This document shows, one piece after another, positions 53,336 to 62,930 of a stretch of DNA of 64,000 nt. Made by a program: the position numbers and the translations under genes. The notes beneath the pieces were generated by a model that saw only the letters and a list, made by a program, of their open reading frames with translations, searched no databases and was not told the DNA's origin. The stretch covers positions 1 to 64,000 of the forward strand of contig NZ_JADYTY010000009.1 of the NCBI RefSeq assembly GCF_021531495.1. The letters run 5' to 3'. The stretch comes from Anaerovibrio lipolyticus. GTDB taxonomy: Bacteria > Bacillota > Negativicutes > Selenomonadales > Selenomonadaceae. Within the stretch, counting starts at the first letter, position 1, and each line of letters opens with the position of its first letter.

Positions 53336-53378
53336 AGTGCTCATGAAAATGTAATTGCATTTTTGTGAGCACTTTTTG
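53336..53378 (+). terminator. Terminator after the SCIFF maturase
   Basis: AGTGCTCA(T)GAAAATG (from 53336) pairs with the copy ending GTGAGCACT at about 53,372, followed by TTTTT. Confidence 0.8.
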
Positions 53379-53483
53379 TAAATTCTGATTTGCCGAGTAC
53401 ATCAATTATCTATACTTTTTTCGTAGGCATGGCATATACCCTTACAGGCACGTCGGCGCTATATTGATGTGCAAAACTATCCC

Positions 53484-53668
53484 CTATTAATGGCGATATG
53501 GGAGTACCCTTTCAGGCACGCTCTCGCTACTTTTCTCGCCTAGCGGTACTAAAGCTCTCATGAGGCAATTCGTGGCTGACGCCCCGAAAGCTCATGAATC
53601 GCTAAGTACCGAGGCGCGAAGAGTACCTGTGCAGGGTACTCCCATACCGCTCATTAGTGTATTCATCG
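53484..53668. repeat. About 180-base imperfect foldback (two ~85-base inverted arms)
   Basis: The left arm (about 53,487-53,577) and right arm (about 53,581-53,665) are inverted copies meeting at a 4-base centre (GGC-TGAC-GCC). The outer 14 bases are exact (TATGGGAGTACCCT, 53497-53510, against 53633-53646); further matching blocks include CGGTACT, TCATGAG and CGC. A partial direct copy of the left arm (TACCCTTACAGGCACG) lies just before, at about 53,437. No coding frame is visible. It could be a miniature inverted-repeat element or a long hairpin RNA. Confidence 0.7.
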
Positions 53669-53769
53669 CAATTTTCCGCCTTGGCACTGTTTGAAATGAC
53701 CGATTTTTACGAAGGTAGCGTAATTATCGAAGATTGGCAATACCTATAAGCCTTGATGATTCGGCAACA

Positions 53770-53846
53770 GCAGGAGGGGCATGACACTTTTGCGTCGGGA
53801 GACTCCTGCTTTTGCGCAGCAAAAGTGGCCCCGGTGGCACTTTTTA
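53770..53846 (+). repeat. Second structured block with terminator-like hairpin
   Basis: GGGGC...CACTTTTGC (from 53,776) pairs with GCAAAAGTGGCCCC (53,820-53,833), while AGCAGGAG pairs with CTCCTGCT, so two folds compete. AAAAGTGGCC / GGTGGCACTTTT (53821-53843) followed by TTTTT can end a transcript. The interval 53,850-54,160 shows only AT-rich sequence and no gene. Confidence 0.5.
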
Positions 53847-54160
53847 TCATTACGGTTCCTGTGAATTGGCTCAGCGACAAGCGGTATCTGTGCGTTAGAA
53901 TAAATCACCAGATAGGGCCATTAAGTCGGACAGAGCAAAAGTCGTTATGACCGCAGGCTGTATTTCAAGAATCTTTGACATATCAAATTATATTTACATC
54001 CTTAGGGATATAGGCAACTCGGCAAATCGGAATTATAAGGACTGATAATACATTTTCGACTTTTATAAGGTATGAAAAAATTGTTCCTTTCGTATTTTAT
54101 GCAATTGGGTACTGTTAGAAATTACTTATGCTATAATTAGTTAAATTTATGGAATATTGA

Positions 54161-54190
54161 TTGACAATAGACCTCGAATTAATGTATTAT
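54161..54190 (+). promoter_or_regulatory. gapA promoter
   Basis: TTGACA (54161-54166), 18-base spacer, TATTAT (54185-54190); transcript starts near 54,197, leaving a 130-base leader with a small reading frame and GC-rich stem. Confidence 0.7.
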
Positions 54191-54212
54191 TAAGGTAATC
54201 AAAGGAGAAGAA

Positions 54213-54260
54213 ATGCACTTCTTTGGAAGATTGCCGGTGTGCCGTTGCACATCACATTAG
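54213..54260 (+). CDS. Possible 15-residue leader peptide upstream of gapA
   Basis: ATG 54213 has AAAGGAGAAG immediately upstream at good spacing, and the frame reads MHFFGRLPVCRCTSH then stop. It lies entirely in the gapA leader. A CCGG-type stem follows and could respond to ribosome position. No such leader is known to me for gapA; it may also be a chance frame. Confidence 0.35.
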   Translation: MHFFGRLPVCRCTSH

Positions 54261-54330
54261 CGGGTGGTTTTCCTACCGGAGAGCATAGCTTCACACAATT
54301 CTTTTATAAATTATAGGGGGTAATTTTAAC

Positions 54331-55344
54331 ATGGCAGTTAAAGTAGCTATTAATGGTTTTGGTCGTATTGGTCGTTTGGCATTCCGTCAGATGTTCGATG
54401 CAGAGGGTTATGAAGTTGTTGCTATCAACGACCTCACCAGCCCAAAGATGCTTGCACATCTTCTGAAGTATGATTCTTCCCAGGGCAAGTACAAGTACGC
54501 TGATGCTGTAACTGCAGGCGAGGATTCCATCACTGTAAACGGCAAAGAGATCAAGATCTATGCTTGCGCAGATGCTACCCAGATTCCTTGGGCAAAGCAC
54601 GATGTTGATGTAGTTCTGGAGTGCACCGGTTTCTACACTTCCAAGGAGAAGGCTTCCGCTCATCTGAAGGCAGGCGCAAAGAAGGTTGTTATCTCTGCTC
54701 CAGCAGGCAACGACCTCCCTACTATCGTTTACAACGTAAACCACAAGACTCTGACCAAGGACGACAAGGTTATCTCCGCAGCTTCCTGCACCACCAACTG
54801 CTTGGCTCCAATGGCTAAGGCTCTGAATGACCTGGCTCCTATTAAGTCCGGTATCATGGCTACCATTCATGCTTACACTGGCGATCAGATGACTCTTGAT
54901 GGTCCTCAGCGTAAGGGCGATCTCCGTCGTTCCCGTGCAGCTGCTGTAAACATCGTTCCTAACTCCACTGGTGCTGCAAAGGCTATCGGCCTGGTAATCC
55001 CAGAGCTGAAGGGCAAGCTCATCGGTGCTGCTCAGCGCGTTCCAACTCCTACTGGTTCCACTACTCTGCTCTTCGCTGTAGTTGACAAGGAAGTTACCGT
55101 TGATGAGGTTAATGCAGCTATGAAGGCTCAGGCTACTGAGTCCTTTGGTTACAACGAGGATGAGATCGTATCCAGCGATATCGTTGGTATGAGATTTGGT
55201 TCCCTGTTCGATGCTACCCAGACCATGGTTAGCCCTATCGGCAACGGCCAGACTCAGGTACAGGTTGTATCCTGGTATGACAACGAGAACTCCTACACCA
55301 GCCAGATGGTTCGTACCATTAAGTACTTCGCTGAGTTGGGCTGA
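54331..55344 (+). CDS. gapA: Type I glyceraldehyde-3-phosphate dehydrogenase
   Basis: 337 residues. NAD-binding Rossmann start [15 protein letters not shown], Asp34 in the NAD-preferring NDLT motif, catalytic Cys153 in SCTTNCLAP, and the C-terminal [11 protein letters not shown]. Oxidises glyceraldehyde-3-phosphate in glycolysis. Strong codon bias. It is transcribed from its own promoter and ends at a terminator, separate from pgk. Confidence 0.96.
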   Translation: MAVKVAINGFGRIGRLAFRQMFDAEGYEVVAINDLTSPKMLAHLLKYDSSQGKYKYADAVTAGEDSITVNGKEIKIYACADATQIPWAKHDVDVVLECTGFYTSKEKASAHLKAGAKKVVISAPAGNDLPTIVYNVNHKTLTKDDKVISAASCTTNCLAPMAKALNDLAPIKSGIMATIHAYTGDQMTLDGPQRKGDLRRSRAAAVNIVPNSTGAAKAIGLVIPELKGKLIGAAQRVPTPTGSTTLLFAVVDKEVTVDEVNAAMKAQATESFGYNEDEIVSSDIVGMRFGSLFDATQTMVSPIGNGQTQVQVVSWYDNENSYTSQMVRTIKYFAELG

Positions 55345-55384
55345 TTCTCTGAGTCTAGTAACTCAATAATTTAAAGATCCATTG

Positions 55385-55438
55385 AGGTCCGGCCTTTGAT
55401 TCCCTGGAGGGAATTAGTTTGGGCCGGGCCTTTTCTTC
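55385..55438 (+). terminator. Terminator between gapA and pgk
   Basis: AGGTCCGGCCT (55385-55395) pairs with GGGCCGGGCCT (from 55421), followed by TTTTCTTCTTTT. Confidence 0.8.
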
Positions 55439-55497
55439 TTTTGTAAAAATGGAAGAAAAAGGTATTCCCTATTATTTTAGCGGAGGTATGTTTTTCC

Positions 55498-56697
55498 ATG
55501 AACATGAATAAGAAAACTATTAAAGATGTAGATCTTAAGGGCAAAAAGGTATTTTGCCGTGTAGACTATAATGTTCCATTTGATGAGAACATGAATATTA
55601 CCAATGATACCCGTATTTTGGCTACTGTTCCTACTGTAACTTATTTGCTGGAGCAGGGTGCAGCTGTTATTCTCGCATGCCACATCGGCCGTCCATCTGA
55701 GGCACGTGAGGATAAGTTCTCCACTAAGCACATTCTGAAGCGCCTCTCTGAGGTATTCAAGCAGGATGTAAAGTGGGCACCTGATTGTGTAGGTCCAGAG
55801 GCTGAGAAGGCTGCAGCTGAGCTGAAGCCAGGCGAGATTCTGCTGCTGGAGAATCTCCGTTACCACAAGGAAGAGAAGAAGAATGATCCTGAGTTTGCTA
55901 AGCAGCTGGCATCCCTGGCTGACATTGCTGTAAACGATGCATTCGGTGTTTCCCATCGTGCTCATGCAGCCAATGTTGGTGTTGCACAGTACCTTGAGTC
56001 CGTTGCTGGCTTCCTGATGGAGAAGGAAATCAACTTCATCGGCAAGACTCTGGAGGCTCCTCAGCGTCCATTCGTTGCTATCATCGGTGGCGCTAAGGTT
56101 TCTGATAAGATCGGCGTTATTTCCAACATGATCGACAAGGTTGATACCATTATCATCGGCGGTGGTATGGCTCATACCTTTGATGCTGCTAAGGGCCTGC
56201 CTATTGGTAAGTCTCTGTGTGAGAAGGATAAGTTCGAGGAAGCATTGGCTCAGTTGGACAAGGCAAAGAAGAGGGGCGTAAAGGTTGTTCTTCCTGTAGA
56301 TCTGCGTGTTGCTGATAAGTTTGCTCCAGATGCAAATGTACAGATTGTAGACGTAGATAAGGTTCCTGAGGATTGGGAGGCTCTGGATAGCGGCCCTAAG
56401 ACTTCTGAGCTTTATACTGAGGCTCTGAAGGGTGCTAAGACCGTTATTTGGAATGGCCCTATGGGTGTGTTTGAGTTTGATGCTTTTGCTAACGGTACTT
56501 TGGCTGTTGCCAAGGCTGTTGCTGAGGCTACCAAGAATGGTGCTATCTCCATCGTAGGCGGTGGCGACTCCATTGCGGCTCTGAAGAAGACTGGCCTGTC
56601 TGATCAGATTTCTCATATTTCCACTGGTGGCGGTGCTACTCTGGAATTCCTAGAGGGCAAGGTTCTGCCAGGTATTGCAGCTATTGCTGATAAATAA
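55498..56697 (+). CDS. pgk: Phosphoglycerate kinase
   Basis: 399 residues. Signature VFCRVDYNVPFDENMNI near the start, substrate residues in CHIGRPSE, hinge region, and the nucleotide-binding SIVGGGDSIAA and STGGGATLEFLEG at the end. Converts 1,3-bisphosphoglycerate to 3-phosphoglycerate making ATP. GCGGAGG lies 11 bases before ATG 55498; an ATG two codons on is also possible. It heads pgk-tpiA-gpmI. Confidence 0.96.
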   Translation: MNMNKKTIKDVDLKGKKVFCRVDYNVPFDENMNITNDTRILATVPTVTYLLEQGAAVILACHIGRPSEAREDKFSTKHILKRLSEVFKQDVKWAPDCVGPEAEKAAAELKPGEILLLENLRYHKEEKKNDPEFAKQLASLADIAVNDAFGVSHRAHAANVGVAQYLESVAGFLMEKEINFIGKTLEAPQRPFVAIIGGAKVSDKIGVISNMIDKVDTIIIGGGMAHTFDAAKGLPIGKSLCEKDKFEEALAQLDKAKKRGVKVVLPVDLRVADKFAPDANVQIVDVDKVPEDWEALDSGPKTSELYTEALKGAKTVIWNGPMGVFEFDAFANGTLAVAKAVAEATKNGAISIVGGGDSIAALKKTGLSDQISHISTGGGATLEFLEGKVLPGIAAIADK

Positions 56698-56742
56698 GTT
56701 TTAAATTTTAATACATATATAATATAGGGGGATAAAATTATT

Positions 56743-57495
56743 ATGGCACGTAGACCTATTATTGCTGGTAACTGGAAGATGAACAACACTATTGCTGAGG
56801 GCGTAGCACTGATTAAGGAGTTGGCACCATTGGTTGCTGACGTAAAGGGCGTTGACATCGTTGCTTGCCCAACTGCTACTGCACTGGCTGCTGTAGCTGA
56901 GGCTGCTAAGGGCACCAACATTCACATCGGTGCACAGAATGTTCACTGGGAGCCAAAGGGAGCTTTCACTGGTGAGATTTCCACCGGTATGCTGAACGAG
57001 ATCGGCGTTGAGTACTGCGTACTTGGTCACTCCGAGCGTCGTGATTATTTCGGCGAGACTGATGAGGGCGTAAACAAGCGTGCAAAGGCTGCTTTCGCTG
57101 CTGGTATCACTCCTATTATCTGCTGCGGCGAGTCCCTGGAGATTCGTGAGGCTGGCAACTACATCGATCATGTAGTTGGTCAGATTAATGCAGCTCTGGA
57201 AGGCTTCACTGCTGATGATGTAGCAAAGCTGGTTATTGCTTATGAGCCAATCTGGGCTATCGGCACTGGCAAGACTGCTACCTTCGAGCAGGCTGAGGAA
57301 GTTTGCAAGGCTATCCGTGAGGCTGTTGCTAAGAAGTTCAACCAGACTGCTGCAGATGCAATCCGCATTCAGTATGGCGGTTCTGTAAAGCCAGCTACCA
57401 TTAAGGATCTCATGGCTCAGCCAAACGTAGATGGTGCGCTGGTAGGCGGTGCTTCCCTGAAGGCTGCTGACTTCAGCGCAATCGTAAAGTTCTAA
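56743..57495 (+). CDS. tpiA: Triosephosphate isomerase
   Basis: 250 residues. Conserved N-terminus IIAGNWKMN (Lys12), catalytic His in LGHSERRD near 95, catalytic Glu in AYEPIWAIGTGK near 167, and phosphate loop IQYGGSVKP. Interconverts DHAP and glyceraldehyde-3-phosphate. TAGGGGGA upstream. Between pgk and gpmI in one apparent transcript. Confidence 0.96.
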   Translation: MARRPIIAGNWKMNNTIAEGVALIKELAPLVADVKGVDIVACPTATALAAVAEAAKGTNIHIGAQNVHWEPKGAFTGEISTGMLNEIGVEYCVLGHSERRDYFGETDEGVNKRAKAAFAAGITPIICCGESLEIREAGNYIDHVVGQINAALEGFTADDVAKLVIAYEPIWAIGTGKTATFEQAEEVCKAIREAVAKKFNQTAADAIRIQYGGSVKPATIKDLMAQPNVDGALVGGASLKAADFSAIVKF

Positions 57496-57519
57496 TTCGG
57501 TTTACTAGAAAGGTTTATA

Positions 57520-59052
57520 ATGGCAAAGTTGAAAAATGCTCCTGTAGCATTGATTATTATGGATGGTGTTGGTTATGGCAATACTGCTGATAACAACAAC
57601 GCTGTTCAGATTGCAAAAACCCCAGTTCTTGATGAGTTAAAGCAGAAATTCCCTGCTACTCATATTTTTGCCTCTGGCGAATATGTTGGTTTGCCTGATG
57701 GACAGATGGGTAACTCCGAGGTTGGACATACCAATATTGGTGCAGGCCGAGTTATTTATCAGGCTCTTACCCGTATTACCAAGGCAATCAAGGACGGAGA
57801 TTTCTTTGAGAACAAGGCTCTGCTCAGCGTAACCGATGCTGTAAAGGCAGACGGCGGCGCTTTGCATCTCATGGGTCTGGTTTCTCCAGGCGGTGTTCAC
57901 AGCCATAGCCAGCATCTGTATGGACTGCTGGAGCTGGCCAAAAAGCAGGGTATCCAGAAGGTATACGTGCATGCTTTCCTGGATGGCCGTGATGTAGATC
58001 CTTCCTCTGCAGCTGAGTATGTAGCTGAGCTGCAGGCTAAGATTGACGAAATCGGCTGCGGTGCAATTGCCACTCTGTCTGGTCGTTATTATGCAATGGA
58101 TCGTGACAATCGCTGGGAGCGTGTTCAGAAAGCTTATGATGCTGTTGCTCGTGGTGAAGGTGTCAAGGCTTCTGACGCTGTGGAAGCTGTCAATGCATCC
58201 TACGCTAATGATGTAACTGACGAATTTGTTGTTCCTGTTGTTGTAGGTGACTATCAGGGTGTAAACGATGGTGATGGAGTAATCTTCTTCAACTTCCGTC
58301 CTGATAGAGCTCGTGAGCTGACTCACGCCTTTACTGATGAAGAGTTCAGCGGTTTTGACCGCAAGGAAGCAAAGCTGGTCTTTGCAACTATGACTCAGTA
58401 TGAGGAAGGCTTGAATGTTCAGGTGGCATATCCTCCTGAAACCATTGAGAATACCCTTGGTCAGGTTATTGCCAAGAATGGCATGACTCAGCTGCGTATC
58501 GCAGAGACTGAGAAGTATGCTCATGTAACTTTCTTCTTCAATGGCGGTGTAGAGGAGCCATATGAGGGTGAGGATCGTATCCTGGTACCTTCTCCAAAGG
58601 TTGCTACCTATGATCTCCAGCCTGAGATGAGTGCTATTGAGGTTACTGACAAGGTTGTTGAAGCTATCAAGTCCGGCAAGTATGACTTTATCATCCTGAA
58701 CTATGCAAATGGTGATATGGTTGGTCATACCGGTGTTATTCCTGCAGCTGTTAAGGCTGTTGAGACTGTTGATACCTGCGTTGGCCGTTTTGTTGAGGCT
58801 ATCCGTGAGGTTGGCGGTGATGTATGTATTACTGCTGACCACGGCAATGCTGATCAGATGGTTGATCCTGAGACTGGTGCTCCATTTACTGCTCATACTA
58901 CCAATCCGGTACCATTTATTGTGGTATCTGATAGAGTAAATTGGATTGCCTCCGATGGCGCTCTGTGTGACATTGCACCTACTCTGCTGACTTTGGCAGG
59001 CATGGATATTCCTGCTGAAATGACTGGCAGCAGTCTGGTTAAGGTTAAGTAA
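57520..59052 (+). CDS. gpmI: Cofactor-independent phosphoglycerate mutase
   Basis: 510 residues. Alkaline-phosphatase-fold metal motif LIIMDGVGYG at the start and phosphoserine nucleophile Ser66 in MGNSEVGHTNIGAG. Mn-binding residues are in GDMVGHTG and ITADHGNADQM. Interconverts 3- and 2-phosphoglycerate. Follows tpiA after 24 bases. Enolase is not in the window. Two small hairpins (59,056-59,072 and a GAAGGA/TCCTTC stem near 59,085-59,119) lie after the stop. Confidence 0.96.
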   Translation: MAKLKNAPVALIIMDGVGYGNTADNNNAVQIAKTPVLDELKQKFPATHIFASGEYVGLPDGQMGNSEVGHTNIGAGRVIYQALTRITKAIKDGDFFENKALLSVTDAVKADGGALHLMGLVSPGGVHSHSQHLYGLLELAKKQGIQKVYVHAFLDGRDVDPSSAAEYVAELQAKIDEIGCGAIATLSGRYYAMDRDNRWERVQKAYDAVARGEGVKASDAVEAVNASYANDVTDEFVVPVVVGDYQGVNDGDGVIFFNFRPDRARELTHAFTDEEFSGFDRKEAKLVFATMTQYEEGLNVQVAYPPETIENTLGQVIAKNGMTQLRIAETEKYAHVTFFFNGGVEEPYEGEDRILVPSPKVATYDLQPEMSAIEVTDKVVEAIKSGKYDFIILNYANGDMVGHTGVIPAAVKAVETVDTCVGRFVEAIREVGGDVCITADHGNADQMVDPETGAPFTAHTTNPVPFIVVSDRVNWIASDGALCDIAPTLLTLAGMDIPAEMTGSSLVKVK

Positions 59053-59160
59053 TTAGTCCCTGCTTGCAGGGATATATGGCTGTCGAAGGAACATTGTCCC
59101 TATGGGAGAATGCTCCTTCGTGGCCTGTGTAATATAATTTAGTGAAGAGAGGAATACGAA

Positions 59161-59856
59161 ATGATTTATTATGATAAGCATGTTGAAGACATGACTTGCA
59201 TTGCAAAAGAAGTAAACCATGGTCCAGCTCCAATTCCAGAAGAGGGCCAGTGGGTACAGTCCAAGGAGATTAAGGATATCAGCGGCCTGACTCATGGTGT
59301 AGGCTGGTGTGCTCCTCAGCAGGGCGCTTGCAAGCTTACCCTGAATGTAAAAGAGGGTATCATTGAGGAAGCTCTGGTTGAGACTGTAGGCTGCTCCGGT
59401 ATGACTCATTCTGCTGCTATGGCTGCAGAGATTCTGCCAGGCAAGACTATTCTGGAAGCTCTGAACACTGACCTGGTTTGCGATGCTATCAACACTGCTA
59501 TGCGTGAGCTGTTCCTGCAGATTGTTTATGGCCGTACCCAGACTGCTTTCTCCGACAACGGTCTGCCAGTAGGTGCTGGTCTGGACGATCTTGGTAAAGG
59601 TCTCCGCAGCCAGGTAGGTACTTTGTATTCCACAAAGCTTAAGGGTCCTCGTTACCTCGAATTGGCAGAGGGTTATGTTACCCGTCTGGCTATTGATGCA
59701 GAAGACCGCGTAATCGGTTATGAGGTTGTTCAGCTTGGCAAGGCTATGGAGGCTATTAAGGCTGGTACTGATGCTAATGAGGCAATCAAGGCCAACACCT
59801 CCACCAAGGGCCGCTTCGCTGATGCTGCTCGCTACATCGATCCTCGTAAAGAATAA
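59161..59856 (+). CDS. Iron-sulfur cluster assembly scaffold-like protein (IscU/NifU fold)
   Basis: 231 residues. The NifU-like part has Cys in GVGWCAPQQGACKL and VETVGCSGMTHSAA, with further residues in LNTDLVCDAINTA. It is longer than IscU by a C-terminal extension (from ~140) rich in helices, as in the form always found beside GGGtGRT proteins. The partner gene follows after 31 bases. The pair is common in anaerobes; the joint role is not established. Confidence 0.85.
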   Translation: MIYYDKHVEDMTCIAKEVNHGPAPIPEEGQWVQSKEIKDISGLTHGVGWCAPQQGACKLTLNVKEGIIEEALVETVGCSGMTHSAAMAAEILPGKTILEALNTDLVCDAINTAMRELFLQIVYGRTQTAFSDNGLPVGAGLDDLGKGLRSQVGTLYSTKLKGPRYLELAEGYVTRLAIDAEDRVIGYEVVQLGKAMEAIKAGTDANEAIKANTSTKGRFADAARYIDPRKE

Positions 59857-59887
59857 TTTGAGATAATAGGAAGGACTGAAATAGAAA

Positions 59888-60889
59888 ATGGCATTATTTG
59901 AAGGCTATGAGCGCCGTATTGACGGTATCAACGAAGTTTGTAAGAAATACGACATTCCATCTATTGAAGCAGCTGCTGACATCTGCAAGGAGAAGGGCTT
60001 TGACCCTGCAGCTATCGTAGCTGACCTGCAGCCAATCTGCTTCGAGAACGCAAAGTGGGCTTATACTCTTGGTGCAGCTATTGCAATCAAGAAGGGCTGC
60101 ACCAGCGCTGTAGACGCTGCTAAGGCTATTGGCGAAGGCCTCCAGGCTTTCTGCGTACCTGGTTCCGTTGCTGACCATCGTAAGGTAGGTCTGGGCCATG
60201 GTAACCTGGCTGCTATGCTGCTGTCCGAGGATTCCGGCTGCTTCGCATTCCTGGCTGGTCACGAGTCCTTTGCTGCTGCTGAGGGTGCTATTGGTATTGC
60301 TCAGACTGCAAACAAGGTTCGTAAGAACCCTCTCCGCGTTATCCTGAACGGTCTTGGCAAGGATGCTGCTCAGATTATTTCCCGTATCAACGGCTTTACT
60401 TATGTTCAGACTCAGTATGACTACAAGGCTGGCAAGGTAAACGTTGTTAAGGAAGTTGCTTACTCTGATGGCCCTCGTTCCAAGGTAAAGTGCTATGGTG
60501 CTGATTCCGTTCCAGAGGGTGTTGCTATCATGCACCTGGAGAACGTTGATATCTCCATTACTGGTAACTCCACCAATCCTACCCGCTTCCAGCATCCAGT
60601 AGCTGGTACCTACAAGAAGGAGCGTATCGAGGAAGGCAAGAAGTACTTCTCCGTAGCTTCCGGTGGTGGTACTGGCCGTACCCTGCATCCTGATAACATG
60701 GCTGCAGGCCCTGCATCCTATGGTATGACCGATACTCTCGGCCGTATGCATTCTGATGCACAGTTTGCTGGTTCTTCTTCCGTACCTGCTCATGTTGACA
60801 TGATGGGCCTCATTGGTGCTGGTAACAACCCAATGGTTGGTATGTCTGTTGCTGTAGCAGTTGCTGTACAGGAAGCAATGGCAAAATAA
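59888..60889 (+). CDS. GGGtGRT family protein
   Basis: 333 residues. The family-naming motif reads SGGGTGRTLHPDNM near residues 258-271. Cys residues in PICFENAKW, KKGCTSAVD, and SGCFAFLAG may bind metal. It is abundant, judged by codon bias similar to glycolytic genes. Always linked to a NifU-like scaffold, as here, in strict anaerobes; function unknown but probably Fe-S related. A terminator follows at 60,919. Confidence 0.9.
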   Translation: MALFEGYERRIDGINEVCKKYDIPSIEAAADICKEKGFDPAAIVADLQPICFENAKWAYTLGAAIAIKKGCTSAVDAAKAIGEGLQAFCVPGSVADHRKVGLGHGNLAAMLLSEDSGCFAFLAGHESFAAAEGAIGIAQTANKVRKNPLRVILNGLGKDAAQIISRINGFTYVQTQYDYKAGKVNVVKEVAYSDGPRSKVKCYGADSVPEGVAIMHLENVDISITGNSTNPTRFQHPVAGTYKKERIEEGKKYFSVASGGGTGRTLHPDNMAAGPASYGMTDTLGRMHSDAQFAGSSSVPAHVDMMGLIGAGNNPMVGMSVAVAVAVQEAMAK

Positions 60890-60918
60890 TCTAAGCTGGA
60901 TTTTGGCTTAAACATAGG

Positions 60919-60949
60919 CAGCTCTCCGAATTTCGGGGAGCTGTTTTTT
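60919..60949 (+). terminator. Terminator after the GGGtGRT gene
   Basis: CAGCTCTCCGAA pairs with TTCGGGGAGCTG, followed by TTTTTT. Confidence 0.85.
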
Positions 60950-61089
60950 CGTGGAATGGAAATATGTAGGATAGATTTTGCAAGAATATATGTTGTATTT
61001 GTATTGCAATTATGATAAAATTAAGAACATAGGATGTAAAATATTTGTGCGACTTGATAAATTTACAACAGGAAGTTAGAGATATAAAT

Positions 61090-62598
61090 ATGAAAAGCAG
61101 GACGTATATTGCCATAGATTTAAAATCATTTTTTGCCTCTGTGGAGTGTCAAAAAAGAGGCCTTGATCCTTTAGACACAAATTTGGTGGTGGCAGATGAA
61201 AGCCGTACAGATAAAACTATCTGTCTAGCTGTAACTCCCTCCTTGAAATCCTACGGTATTCCTGGCCGAGCCAGACTTTATCAGGTGCGGGAAAAGGTGC
61301 GGGAGGTAAATGCCCTGCGCAAATATCAGGCACCAGATAAAAAGCTATCAGGCAGTTCCTACTTTGCTTCGGAGCTGGAAAAGGATAAATCCCTTCAGGT
61401 GGATTTTGTGATTGCCCCTCCTGCCATGGCCAGCTATATGGAATACAGCACCGAAATCTATGGTATATATATGAAATATGTAGCGCCAGAAGATATTGTG
61501 GTTTATTCCATAGATGAGGTGTTTATGGATGTTACCAATTATCTGCCTACTTATAAAATATCCCCTCATGATTTGGCTATGAGAATAATTTTGGATGTGC
61601 TGAAAAATACAGGCATTACGGCTACGGCTGGCATAGGCACCAATCTATATTTGGCCAAGATTGCTATGGATATTATGGCCAAGCATATTCCCGCTGATGA
61701 AAATGGTGTGAGAATTGCTCAGCTGGACGAAATGAGCTATCGCCATCAGCTGTGGGGACATCAGCCTATTACAGACTTTTGGCGGGTGGGACCAGGCTAT
61801 GCCAAAAGATTGGCGGCTTATGGCATGGTAACTATGGGTGATGTGGCCCTTTGTTCAGAAAAAAATGAGGAGCTGCTTTATAGGTTATTTGGCAAGCAGG
61901 CAGAGCTTCTGATTGACCATGCCTGGGGGATTGAGACATGTCAGATTTCGGATATTAAGGCCTATGTACCGGAAAATAATAGCCTTGGTTCAGGCCAGGT
62001 GCTGCAAAGTCCCTATGATTTTGCTAAAGCTAGGATTGTAATGCAGGAAATGGCAGAAGGACTTTCCTTGGAGCTGGTGTCCAAGGGCTTGATAACCAAT
62101 CAGTTGGTTATGACTGTGGGCTATGATATTGAAAATATCCAAAATCCAGATAAAAGAAGCCACTATGGGGGAGAGGTGGTTGTGGATAGATATGGACGGC
62201 AGATTCCCAAGCATAGTCATGGCAGCTGGAATCTGGATGTGTATACTGCCTCTACGAAGAGGATACGTCAGGGGGCAGAGAGACTTTTTGATAGCATTGT
62301 AAATAAAGAGCTATTGATTCGGCGGATGAATCTTACAGCCAATCATGTTATTCGGGAAAAGGATAGGCCACAGCCTAAGCAGGAGGTAGAGCAGCTGGAT
62401 TTATTCGGCCTGGCTCAGGAGCAGGAACGGCAGCAGGCTAAGGATTTGGCTCAAGAGGAAAAGGAAAGACGGTTGCAGGAGGCAACCATAGCCATAAAAA
62501 AGAAATTTGGCAAAAATGCCCTGCTGAAAGGCACTAATTTACAGGAGGGAGCCACTGCCAAGGAACGAAATCGTCAGATTGGAGGATATAGGGCATAA
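61090..62598 (+). CDS. Y-family DNA polymerase (UmuC/ImpB-like)
   Basis: 502 residues from ATG 61090, where the family consensus begins (YIAIDLKSFFASVECQKRGLDP); an upstream in-frame start at 61045 adds 15 unrelated residues. Catalytic acidic residues are Asp in AIDLKSFF and the YSIDEVFMD pair. C-terminal part is longer than Pol IV and carries a beta-clamp-binding motif EQLDLFG near residue 445. Such UmuC-like enzymes do translesion synthesis. The YolD-like gene downstream is a regular partner. No clear LexA box is visible upstream. Confidence 0.9.
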   Translation: MKSRTYIAIDLKSFFASVECQKRGLDPLDTNLVVADESRTDKTICLAVTPSLKSYGIPGRARLYQVREKVREVNALRKYQAPDKKLSGSSYFASELEKDKSLQVDFVIAPPAMASYMEYSTEIYGIYMKYVAPEDIVVYSIDEVFMDVTNYLPTYKISPHDLAMRIILDVLKNTGITATAGIGTNLYLAKIAMDIMAKHIPADENGVRIAQLDEMSYRHQLWGHQPITDFWRVGPGYAKRLAAYGMVTMGDVALCSEKNEELLYRLFGKQAELLIDHAWGIETCQISDIKAYVPENNSLGSGQVLQSPYDFAKARIVMQEMAEGLSLELVSKGLITNQLVMTVGYDIENIQNPDKRSHYGGEVVVDRYGRQIPKHSHGSWNLDVYTASTKRIRQGAERLFDSIVNKELLIRRMNLTANHVIREKDRPQPKQEVEQLDLFGLAQEQERQQAKDLAQEEKERRLQEATIAIKKKFGKNALLKGTNLQEGATAKERNRQIGGYRA

Positions 62599-62687
62599 GG
62601 GCTTATGTAACAGTAGTTGTAGCGAGGGGACACTGTTCACAAGCGCTATAGGTGGTGAAGTTAATTACATTAAGGGAGTAGTTTTCT

Positions 62688-62867
62688 ATGAAGCAATATG
62701 AGGATATTATCAATCACCAAAGACCTGTTTCCCGCAAGCACAAGCCTATGAGTATGCGGGATAGGGCGGCTCAATTTGCTTCCTTTGCAGCTCTGTCGGG
62801 CTATGAGGATATGGTGGAGGAAAAGCGAAAAAATATTGAAGCAGAAATTGAAGAAAAGGATCATTAG
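62688..62867 (+). CDS. YolD-like small protein partner of the Y-family polymerase
   Basis: 59 residues: MKQYEDIINHQRPVSRKHKP, then MSMRDRAAQFASFAALSGYED and a charged helix. AAGGGAG lies 10 bases before the ATG. The [KP]M...RAAQF..FAAL.GY motif is that of the short YolD-like proteins encoded next to UmuC-like polymerases in Firmicutes, proposed to play a UmuD-like part. It follows the polymerase by 89 bases. Confidence 0.85.
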   Translation: MKQYEDIINHQRPVSRKHKPMSMRDRAAQFASFAALSGYEDMVEEKRKNIEAEIEEKDH

Positions 62868-62930
62868 GTATTGAAATTTTCTTTGACAGGATATATACTA
62901 TGGCACTGTGAAAGAAAGGAGATGTAATAG

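Noticed and set aside
53753-53950. 65-codon frame in the gap before gapA
   Set aside because: No ribosome site and it runs through strong hairpins; composition is unlike a protein.
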